A stretch of 64,000 bases of DNA from Halorussus ruber (GTDB taxonomy: Archaea > Halobacteriota > Halobacteria > Halobacteriales > Haladaptataceae): the NCBI RefSeq assembly GCF_004765785.1, contig NZ_SBIT01000002.1:124001-188000 (forward strand), in the 5' to 3' direction. The position numbers were made by a program, and so were the translations under genes. The notes under the pieces are model-generated. The model saw only the letters and a list, made by a program, of their open reading frames with translations, did not search any database and had not been told where the DNA came from. Positions 8,758 to 15,514 of the stretch are shown in pieces (the first letter of the stretch is position 1; every line of letters starts with the position of its first letter).

Positions 8758-8984
8758 GTGTCGGCGAGCGATGGAGGTGAGTCGGTCTGCGGGCGACGCG
8801 GGCGGCGGAAATCATTATCAAACTATTGCTGCGGGTTCGGACAAATAGTTTCTGGACCGACGCGTCGATGCTCGGCTTACGTATCGAGTCACGAAATCGG
8901 CGAGGTGGGGAAATCTGAGGTACCGACGAAAGCCTAGAAAGTTTTCACGCTCGTCACCGCAGGAGCAAACTTGACCGCAATGTC

Positions 8985-9030
8985 CTCGAAAGCCCTCGCG
9001 CGGTTCGCGGTCGCCCTTTCAGTCCACCAG
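8985..9030 (-). repeat. Family A element, short copy A1
   Basis: On the minus strand this reads GGACTGAAAGGGCGA joined to CCGCGAACCGCGCGAG and GGGCTTTCGAG. It is a deletion form that keeps both ends of the long family A copies (60251-60392, 63615-63745) but not the central hairpins. It lies in the 739-bp gap between agl23 and the thiolase gene, 76 bp from family B copy B1. Bases 8758-8984 of the gap show no coding signal. Confidence 0.75.
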
Positions 9031-9106
9031 GGAGGGTGGTTGGTTCACCGGTCGAATCGGGTCGGTGGATGCGCTACTGTCGAAGCCGCCATTCGGCTGT
9101 GTGATG

Positions 9107-9250
9107 GCGCGACGCTCTCGTGCGTCGCGCCGCGCGAGGGAGTCGGCCGCCTTGCGCGGCCGACGAGGGTGGGGAGGCGTGAGGTTCGCGGTTGCGGGGC
9201 GGTGCTGTGCGGTAGACTCCTCAGTTTCGGCAATAGCTAGCTTCTCCTCG
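9107..9250 (+). repeat. Family B element, copy B1 (divergent)
   Basis: It contains the family B landmarks in order: GCGCGAGGGA, the core GGTGGGGAGGCGTGAGG, a G-rich GCGGTTGCGGGGCGGT run, GGTAGACTCC and GCTAGCTTCTC. The variable hairpin at its 5' side differs in sequence from other copies. The 3' landmark is degenerate compared with 31389-31520. It forms part of the gap upstream of the thiolase gene. Confidence 0.65.
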
Positions 9251-9381
9251 ACTTCCGCATTCGTTCCCTGCCGGTGGAATACATATCGCTCATTTCGGTT
9301 CATCGGCTCGTCCGTCTCGACCGTAGACCGACAAACGGCCACGCGACTCGTCCGACTACGGGAAAGCAACCAGAACAAGCC

Positions 9382-9407
9382 CTAAAGAAATTTTTTGGTT
9401 TCTTTAG
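9382..9407. repeat. AT-rich palindrome with 8-nt spacer
   Basis: CTAAAGAAA and TTTCTTTAG are perfect 9-bp arms separated by 8 nt (ttttttgg). Two similar palindromes with the same spacer length occur at 44713-44740 and 58509-58534. This one is upstream of the thiolase gene rather than between converging genes. Confidence 0.55.
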
Positions 9408-9466
9408 AAAACAAAAATTTATACCTCGCGGAAACTCCCCGCCACGGGACGCGAGTTCTACCGTCA

Positions 9467-9471
9467 TTTAA
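9467..9471 (+). promoter_or_regulatory. TATA-like box of the thiolase gene
   Basis: TTTAA within gtcatttaagag lies 26-30 nt before the ATG at 9497, the usual spacing for a haloarchaeal leaderless or short-leader transcript. It supports that start over upstream in-frame codons. Confidence 0.5.
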
Positions 9472-9496
9472 GAGCATAGAGGCACGACAAGAGAGT

Positions 9497-10645
9497 ATGG
9501 GAGACGACACCACTCCAGTCATCGCCAAGGCCATCCGAACGCCGCAGGGCAAGCAGGACGGCGTGTTCGCCGACACCCGGAGCGAAGACCTCTCGATTCC
9601 GCTCGTAGACACCATCCTCGAGGAGACCGGCCTCACCAGCGACCACGTGGACGACCTCATGTGGGGCGTCGCACAACAGCGCGACGAGCAGGACAACAAC
9701 GTGGCGCGCGTCATCGCGCTCCTCTCCGATTTGGGCGAGGAGGTCCCCGCCGCGTCGATTAACCGCTGGTGCGCCTCCTCGATGCAGGCGCTGATGAGCG
9801 CGAGCGACGCCATCCGGGCGGGCCAGCGCGAGGTCATCATCGCGGGCGGCGTCGAGAACATGTCCCGCGTCCCGATGGGCGGCGGCTATCAGGGCCGGTC
9901 CATCCACCCGCGAATGAGCGAGGAGTACAACCTCCCCGGCCTCCAGATGGGGATGACCGCCGAGAAGGTCGCCGAGGAGTACGAGGTCAGCCGCGAGGCC
10001 CAAGACGAGTACGCCGCTCGGAGCCACCAGCGCGCCGCCGAGGCCACCGAGTCCGGGCGCTTCGACGACGAAATCGTCCCCATCGAAACCGACGAGGGCG
10101 TCGTCGAGGAGGACGAGGGAATCCGCCCCGACACCGACGTCGAGACGCTGTCGGGGCTCCCCTCGGTGTTCGTCGGCGACGGCACGGTCACGGCGGGTAA
10201 CTCCTCGCAAATCGCGGACGGCGCGTCCGCCACGCTCGTCACCAGCAAGGCGTTCGCCGAGGACCACGGCCTCGAAATCATGGCCCACGTCGGCGACAAC
10301 AACGTCGTCGGCGTGGACCCCAGCGTGATGGGCATCGGCCCGGTCCCGGCGACCAAGGGCCTGCTGGAGCGCACGGGCGAGTCCATCGAGGACTTCGACC
10401 TCGTGGAACTCAACGAGGCGTTCGCCAGCCAGACCGTCTACGCCAAGAACGAACTCGGCGTGCCGGACGAGAAGTTCAACGTCAACGGCGGCGCAATCGC
10501 CATCGGCCACCCGCTCGGTGCCTCCGGCGCGCGCCTGCCAGTGACGCTCGTCCACGAGATGCAGAAGCGCGACGCCGAGAAGGGCCTCGCCACGCTCTGC
10601 GTCGGGTTCGGACAGGGTGGAGCGATTACCTTCGAGCGGAAGTAA
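9497..10645 (+). CDS. Thiolase (acetyl-CoA C-acyltransferase)
   Basis: The protein is 382 residues. Motifs in order are the active-site region SINRWCASSMQAL with the nucleophilic Cys, ENMSRVPMGG, the substrate loop ELNEAFASQ, NVNGGAIAIGHPLGASGAR with the catalytic His, and LCVGFGQGGA with the second Cys. All three catalytic elements are present, so it is a competent type I/II thiolase. It cleaves 3-ketoacyl-CoA in beta-oxidation or condenses acetyl-CoA units; sequence alone does not separate these. The long-chain acyl-CoA synthetase at 17798-19780 is in the same window but not in an operon with it. The ATG at 9497 is supported by the TATA-like element 26-30 nt upstream. Confidence 0.92.
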   Translation: MGDDTTPVIAKAIRTPQGKQDGVFADTRSEDLSIPLVDTILEETGLTSDHVDDLMWGVAQQRDEQDNNVARVIALLSDLGEEVPAASINRWCASSMQALMSASDAIRAGQREVIIAGGVENMSRVPMGGGYQGRSIHPRMSEEYNLPGLQMGMTAEKVAEEYEVSREAQDEYAARSHQRAAEATESGRFDDEIVPIETDEGVVEEDEGIRPDTDVETLSGLPSVFVGDGTVTAGNSSQIADGASATLVTSKAFAEDHGLEIMAHVGDNNVVGVDPSVMGIGPVPATKGLLERTGESIEDFDLVELNEAFASQTVYAKNELGVPDEKFNVNGGAIAIGHPLGASGARLPVTLVHEMQKRDAEKGLATLCVGFGQGGAITFERK

Positions 10646-10697
10646 AGCGTCGGTCTGATTGCGGTCTTTTCATCGACGTTTTGCAAGCGAGGAATGG

Positions 10698-10716
10698 CGC
10701 GGCGCTTCGCGCCGCG
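10698..10716 (+). terminator. GC-rich hairpin after the thiolase gene
   Basis: CGCGGCGC-TTC-GCGCCGCG is a perfect 8-bp hairpin 52 nt after the thiolase stop and just before the end of the converging relE-like pseudogene. A second short hairpin (acggc-gaa-gccgt) follows. There is no T-run, so it may only slow or stabilise transcript ends. Confidence 0.35.
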
Positions 10717-10743
10717 AACGGCGAAGCCGTGAGTGAAAACCGT

Positions 10744-11036
10744 CTACTCACGCCACGTTCCCCACACCTCTCGAAGGCCCGAAAGTTCCCGATAATCGTG
10801 CTTTCGTCTCAAGACAGTAACGACATAGATGGTCTCGTGTGCAACCTCCCAATCGACGATAACCCGAAAGTCACCGACGCGAAGCTTGTAGCCGGGGAAG
10901 TTTGTGAGCGAATCGAGGAAGTGGTCCGGAAAGTCAGCGACTTCTTCGAGTTTGGAGATGATTCGCTCACCGATTCGCTGTCCAACTCGCTAAGTTCTTC
11001 AAGGGCGGTCTCTGTTATTTCGACTGTTGTAGTCAT
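10744..11036 (-). pseudogene. RelE/ParE-type toxin gene, frameshifted
   Basis: The start MTTTVEITETALEELSELDS is in one frame. From about codon 20 the RelE-like sequence continues in the next frame as RIGERIISKLEEVADFPDHF, then GYKLRVGDFRVIVDWE and VVTVLRRKHDYRELSGL, ending at TAG (10744). Losing one base in the AGCGA that would encode Ser-Arg explains the shift, and the total length (293 nt) is one short of 98 codons. The second frame has a stop just upstream and no start of its own, so it cannot be translated alone. The core RelE basic residues are intact in that frame, so the inactivation looks recent, or is a sequencing error. It lies just 3' of the RHH antitoxin gene. Confidence 0.72.
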
Positions 11037-11084
11037 TATTGACTACGCGCAGTCGGAGGTGTTTAAATTACTCGTCTTTCGACA

Positions 11085-11357
11085 CTATTCATCGAGGCCG
11101 AGTCGCTCTTTGGCCTCGTCCAAACTCACCGTTCGACCCTGCTCTACGTCCTCGACACCTTCGGCAAGTTGTCGGAGTGCGTCGGCTGTGAGCATAGGGT
11201 TCGTCGCGTCGCGGAGGACGTCGCGGATGAACTCCGACCGATTTGGATAGCCCTCCTCGCGCCACATACGGTCTATCTCTTCTTTCCGCTGTTTTGTGAC
11301 CTTCACGTCGAGTTTGACCATTTCGGGCGAGCCATTCCCGTCAGTATCCGTACTCAT
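11085..11357 (-). CDS. Ribbon-helix-helix (CopG-like) antitoxin
   Basis: The protein is 90 residues. Residues about 12-55 (PEMVKLDVKVTKQRKEEID, then GYPNRSEFIRDVLRDAT) form a ribbon-helix-helix DNA-binding domain. The C-terminal part, including VEDVEQGRTVSLDEAKERLG, resembles the toxin-binding tail of Phd/RelB-like antitoxins. The relE-like toxin gene follows 48 nt downstream on the same strand but is frameshifted, leaving this antitoxin as an orphan. It probably still autorepresses its promoter. Confidence 0.78.
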   Translation of the reverse strand: MSTDTDGNGSPEMVKLDVKVTKQRKEEIDRMWREEGYPNRSEFIRDVLRDATNPMLTADALRQLAEGVEDVEQGRTVSLDEAKERLGLDE

Positions 11358-11474
11358 CTCACGTCAGTGGTACAGGCGTCTCACGCAAAAGCGTTTCGGG
11401 GACCGAACAACGAGCGAGTCGAGACGACCAGAATATCTGCGAACGGGATTATGGCTCGGAAATGGAGCGGAGAA

Positions 11475-13160
11475 TCAGTCGTCTGCACTCACCGCACCGG
11501 ACCCACCGACTTGACTATCAGGAACGGTCCCGTCGTCGTTCCACCCGCGAACAGCATAGTACTCGTCAAGGGCCTCCTCGAAGCCCGGCAAGTCATACGG
11601 AAGACGGTCGGCGTCTCGCGCGATTCCCCGCTGGTTGTTGAAGTGGCGTTCGAGTTCCACCACGCGGTTCCCGACCGCGAGGAGGTCCTCGAAGTCGGCG
11701 TCGAAGAGCATCTCGTAGCGGTCGGGACTCATGAAGTCCCGCGAGAACTTGCAGACGATACCGGCGTCGTTGAGCGCCATCAGGTTCTCGCGCTCGACCA
11801 ATCGCTCGGGCTTGCCCTCCAGACCGGTAGGTTCCATGGCCTCGTCCTTGCCGACGAGGGGGTACTCGACCGAGTAGAAGGTGGCGTACATGTGGTCCGC
11901 GCCGCGGTTGGCGACGGCGTAGGAGAGACCCTGCCCGTGGAGGACCCGGCCCTCGTGGGCGGCGAAGTCCATGCCCTTGACCGTCCAGTTCTCGACGCCC
12001 AGTTCCTCGTGGGCGCGGTCGATGCCCTCCGCCAGCAGGTCGCCGACGCCCTCTCGGTGGGCGATTTTCTCCACGAGGTCCAAGATTAGCTCCTCGTCGC
12101 CGAATCGGTCCTCGCTTGCGAGGTACGCCGAGACCGTGTTCCCGGCCGAGATGGTGTCGAGGCCGTAGCGGTCGCACAACTCGTTGGACTGCATCACGTC
12201 CACGATGTCGTCGATGCCCGCGTTCGAGCCGAACGCCATCGCGGTCTCGAACTCCGGCCCCTCGGTCTCGACGCCGCGCTCGTCGTCCCTGGTCGGGAGT
12301 TTGCAGGCGAACGCGCAGGCCGAGCAGGTGCCCTTCTTGTACTTCTTCTCGGCGACCGAGTCGCCGTTGATGCCCTCAGCGCCCTCGAAGGACTGCTCGG
12401 AGAAGTAGTAGGAGGGCAGGCCGTCCATCTCGTTGGCGAGGTCCATCACGGCGACGGTGCCCTGCTCTTTCATGATGTGGTCGGTCGTGGCGGCCTCGCG
12501 GTGAATCTCCATCTGGTCGGCGGGAATCTCGATGTCGGGCCGCGAGTCGCCCTCGAAGGTGACGGCCTTGACGTTCTTCGCCCCGAGGACCGCGCCGAGA
12601 CCGCCCCGACCGAACGCGCGCTCCTCGGTCGTCATGACGGAGGCGAACCGGACCTCGTTCTCGCCCGCCGGGCCGATGCAGGCGACGTGTTCGGCGTCGA
12701 GGTCCCACTCCTCGGCGACGTACTCGCAGGTCTCGGGCACCGTGGCCCCTTCGAGGTCCGGGACCTCCTCGAACTCGACGCCCTCGTCGCTGACGCGGAC
12801 GACCAGCAGGTCGTCGCTCGCGCCGGTAAGCTCGACCGCGCTGTAGCCGGTGTAGGCGAAGTGCCGGGACATGAATCCGCCCGCGTTCGACGAGAGGAGA
12901 CCGCCGGTCAGCGGCGAGACGCCGGTCGCGTTCGTCCGCCCGGTGAAACTCATCTGGGAGACCTGCAACGGGCCGGTGGTGAAAAACAGGCTGTTGTCCG
13001 GCCCGAGCGGGTCTGCGTCGAACGGGATGCGGTCGTGAGCCAACTTCGTGCCGACGCCCCGACCGCCGACGAACGATTCGAGGACGCTATCGACGCTCTC
13101 GGTCCGCGTCTCGCGCTCGCCGACGTCGACGGTCAGGAGCGGTCCTTCGGCGTGTCTCAT
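11475..13160 (-). CDS. aor: Aldehyde:ferredoxin oxidoreductase family (tungsten enzyme)
   Basis: The protein is 561 residues. The N-terminal third carries GGRGVGTKL and TGRTNATGVSPLTGG, typical of the pterin-binding AOR N domain. The 4Fe-4S ligands are C279, C282 and C286 (CSACAFAC), with C470 (AGIVCKF) the likely fourth. The family binds a tungsto-bispterin cofactor and oxidises aldehydes to acids, reducing ferredoxin. The substrate is not defined; haloarchaea have several paralogues. It is slightly shorter than the 605-residue Pyrococcus enzyme. A minus-strand TATA-like ttttatt lies about 24-30 nt before the ATG, so it is probably transcribed alone. Confidence 0.9.
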   Translation of the reverse strand: MRHAEGPLLTVDVGERETRTESVDSVLESFVGGRGVGTKLAHDRIPFDADPLGPDNSLFFTTGPLQVSQMSFTGRTNATGVSPLTGGLLSSNAGGFMSRHFAYTGYSAVELTGASDDLLVVRVSDEGVEFEEVPDLEGATVPETCEYVAEEWDLDAEHVACIGPAGENEVRFASVMTTEERAFGRGGLGAVLGAKNVKAVTFEGDSRPDIEIPADQMEIHREAATTDHIMKEQGTVAVMDLANEMDGLPSYYFSEQSFEGAEGINGDSVAEKKYKKGTCSACAFACKLPTRDDERGVETEGPEFETAMAFGSNAGIDDIVDVMQSNELCDRYGLDTISAGNTVSAYLASEDRFGDEELILDLVEKIAHREGVGDLLAEGIDRAHEELGVENWTVKGMDFAAHEGRVLHGQGLSYAVANRGADHMYATFYSVEYPLVGKDEAMEPTGLEGKPERLVERENLMALNDAGIVCKFSRDFMSPDRYEMLFDADFEDLLAVGNRVVELERHFNNQRGIARDADRLPYDLPGFEEALDEYYAVRGWNDDGTVPDSQVGGSGAVSADD

Positions 13161-13286
13161 GTCCGGTAATTGGTCGGAGCGGACAATAAAACGGTGAGGT
13201 TCGGTGTTCCACTCGAAGAAAGTACTCTAATTATTTGAGATGTTATTAGCTGTCTTTAACAATTGTGTAGGATTTCGGTGGGTGAA

Positions 13287-13502
13287 TCACGTCGTCTTGA
13301 ACGCCGTATCCCCGCATTCGTGACACTCCTCGACCAACGGCTCCAGCGTTTTGGCGTCGGGGTCGCTTTCCGACTCGGTGGCGCTCTCGCGTTCGGACTC
13401 GGGTCCGCTCGCGCTTCTGAATTCGTCTCCGGCCGTATTTTCGCCTCCGTCGGCGGTGGTGCCGTCCCCTGCGTCGGCGGTCGCACCTTCGTCCTCGTCG
13501 TC
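13287..13502 (-). pseudogene. Out-of-frame acidic, Cys-containing tail after the antiporter gene
   Basis: Directly after the antiporter stop (TGA at 13503-13501), the frame one base further is open for 71 codons with strong haloarchaeal composition. It begins DDEDEGATADAGDG and ends LVEECHECGDTAFKTT before TGA, with a C-x2-C pair. There is no start codon suited to independent translation. Removing the T of the TGA would fuse it to the antiporter C-terminus (EA-DDEDEG). It is therefore best read as a former C-terminal extension cut off by a one-base insertion, or by a sequencing error. Confidence 0.45.
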
Positions 13503-15372
13503 AGGCCTCCTGGGGGTGACACCGGTCGATGGCCTCCCAGACGGACTCCTTGCGGCCGAGGAAGGTGATGTGGTCGCCGTGTTGGAGGGTGAAGCCCTCG
13601 CTGGGCACCTCGCTCTCGCCCTCCCGGCCGACGAGTGCGATGAGCACGCCGTTCGGGAGTTCGTCGTCGAGTTCCGAGATGGTCTTGCCGACGAGGTCGT
13701 CGGCGGTGACCTCTATCTCCTGAACGTCGCCCGACCGGCCGAGTTCCGTCATCCAGTCCGACAGCGCCGGACGCTCGATGACGTTGTCGATGGCCCACGC
13801 GGTCGCCGACGAGGCGTCGATGGTCTTCACGCCGAGGTCCTCGAACGCGTCGACGTTGTCGGGGTTGTTGGCCCGCGCGATGACGGTCTCGGCGTCGAAC
13901 TTCGAGTTCGACAGTTGGGCCACGAGCAGATTCGCGTCGTCGTCGCCGGTCGCGGCGACGATTATCTTCGCGTTGTTCGCGCCCGCGCTCCGGAGGACTT
14001 CGGTGTCGGTGCCGTCCCCGTGATGGACGGTGAAGTCCTCGGCGCGAGCGAGCTGTACCATCTCTTGGTCTTTCTCGATGATGACCACGTTCTCGCCACG
14101 ATCTTCGAGGCGTTCGGCGAGCGAACGGCCCACCTTCCCGCCTCCAACGATGATTACACGCATAGGTATCACGTCCAAGTATTCCGCGATGTGTCGGGCG
14201 AATCCGCCTTCGAAAACGACCGTCGCCAAGATGACGAGGAAGACGGTCCCGACGAGGACGTTCGCGGTCTGGTCCAGTCCTTGGTTCTGGAGTTGGACCG
14301 CGAACAGGGTCGCAACTGACGCGGGGATGATACCCCGCGGTCCGACAGCGCTCATGAAGATGCGCTCGTTGAAAGTGTAACGGTCGCCGGTCGTCGAGAC
14401 GAGGACGCCCAGCGGCCGGATGAGCAGCGCCACCGCCACGACGACGACGAGGCCCCCGAGACCCAACTGGAGCAGATTCTGGAACTCCAGCAGGGCCGCC
14501 AGCGCGATGAACACGAACGAGAGCACCAGCAGGGTGATGTCGCCCTTGAACGCCGCGATGTCCTCCTCGTAGGGGAGGTCAGCGTTGCCGAGGACGATGC
14601 CAGCGGTTGCGACCGCCGCAATTCCCGCCTCGGCGGCGAGGGTGTTGGCGCTCCCGAACGCGACCAGCGCACCCGCCAGCGTGATGAGCCGAGCGTTCTG
14701 CGGGGCGTTGGTCGGCGAGAGGTCCACGTATCTGAGCAGATACCAGACGATGCCAGCGACGACGAGGCCCGCGAGGACGCCGATGCCGAGCCGTCGGGCG
14801 AAGTCGGCGACGACCTTGTTGACGGTCGGGTTCTCGAGGACGACCACCTCGAACGTCACGACCGCCAGAATCGCGGCGGTCACGTCGTTGACGACCCCCT
14901 CGGTTTCGAGCGCGATCTCGACCCGGTCGCGGGCCGGGACAACTTCGAGGATGGGCGTGATGACCGTCGGCCCGGTGGCAACTAGTAGCGACCCGACGAG
15001 CATCGCCACGTCCCAGCCGACGCCGAGCGCGAACCGGACGACGGCCGCGGTGCCGACGAGCGCGATGACGGCACCGACGGTCACGAGTTTGAGCGTCGCC
15101 GAGGGCGCTTCCCGAAGTTTCTCGATGGTGAGGTGGAACGCCCCCTCGAAGACGATGATGGCGACCGAGAGGCCGACGATGGCCGACAGCGCGCCGCCGA
15201 ACGCCTCGGGGGTGACTATCCGCAACCCCTCCGGCCCGATGATAATACCAGCGATGATGAGAAACAGCACGCTGGGCACCTGAAAACGGTCGGCTAAGAC
15301 CTGCGCTCCGACACCGAGACCGATGATTGCGGCGACGATCGGGACCAGTTGTGCGCCACCTTCGGCTGCCAC
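13501..15372 (-). CDS. CPA1-type Na+/H+ antiporter with C-terminal TrkA-N/TrkA-C (RCK) domains
   Basis: The protein is 623 residues from a GTG at 15372. About 12 membrane helices come first (IIGLGVGAQVLADRF, then AGIIIGPEGL), including the ion-binding Asn-Asp pair at about 162-163 (TEGVVND) of CPA antiporters. From about residue 405 a Rossmann TrkA-N domain follows (MRVIIVGGGKVGRSLAERL, EKD), then TrkA-C (DLVGKTISELDDELPNG). It probably exchanges Na+ or K+ for H+ at the membrane, gated by nucleotide binding to the RCK part. A Shine-Dalgarno GGAGGT sits 8 nt before the GTG, unusual for the mostly leaderless genes here, and it fixes the start. The 3' end may be truncated (see 13287-13502). Confidence 0.9.
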   Translation of the reverse strand: MAAEGGAQLVPIVAAIIGLGVGAQVLADRFQVPSVLFLIIAGIIIGPEGLRIVTPEAFGGALSAIVGLSVAIIVFEGAFHLTIEKLREAPSATLKLVTVGAVIALVGTAAVVRFALGVGWDVAMLVGSLLVATGPTVITPILEVVPARDRVEIALETEGVVNDVTAAILAVVTFEVVVLENPTVNKVVADFARRLGIGVLAGLVVAGIVWYLLRYVDLSPTNAPQNARLITLAGALVAFGSANTLAAEAGIAAVATAGIVLGNADLPYEEDIAAFKGDITLLVLSFVFIALAALLEFQNLLQLGLGGLVVVVAVALLIRPLGVLVSTTGDRYTFNERIFMSAVGPRGIIPASVATLFAVQLQNQGLDQTANVLVGTVFLVILATVVFEGGFARHIAEYLDVIPMRVIIVGGGKVGRSLAERLEDRGENVVIIEKDQEMVQLARAEDFTVHHGDGTDTEVLRSAGANNAKIIVAATGDDDANLLVAQLSNSKFDAETVIARANNPDNVDAFEDLGVKTIDASSATAWAIDNVIERPALSDWMTELGRSGDVQEIEVTADDLVGKTISELDDELPNGVLIALVGREGESEVPSEGFTLQHGDHITFLGRKESVWEAIDRCHPQEA

Positions 15373-15380
15373 TATCTGTA

Positions 15381-15386
15381 ACCTCC
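15381..15386 (-). promoter_or_regulatory. Shine-Dalgarno of the antiporter gene
   Basis: On the minus strand GGAGGT precedes the GTG start at 15372 by 8 nt. A TATA-like ctttta/tttaaa stretch lies further up at about 15409-15416, implying a leader of roughly 15-20 nt. The motif decides between the GTG and later Met codons. Confidence 0.6.
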
Positions 15387-15514
15387 TATCAGTGTAAAGT
15401 GGCGAAGGACGTTTAAAAGGGTCGGTAGCGGCCGGAGAGTGGGTTTGCGTGTATTAATCGGGGAAGACCGAACCGCCATTTAAATAACCCGACCGACCAA
15501 CCGTAGCAACCACG

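Noticed and set aside
8985-9250. Degraded insertion sequence between agl23 and the thiolase gene
   Set aside because: No transposase fragment can be read in any frame; the sequence is explained by family A and B repeats.
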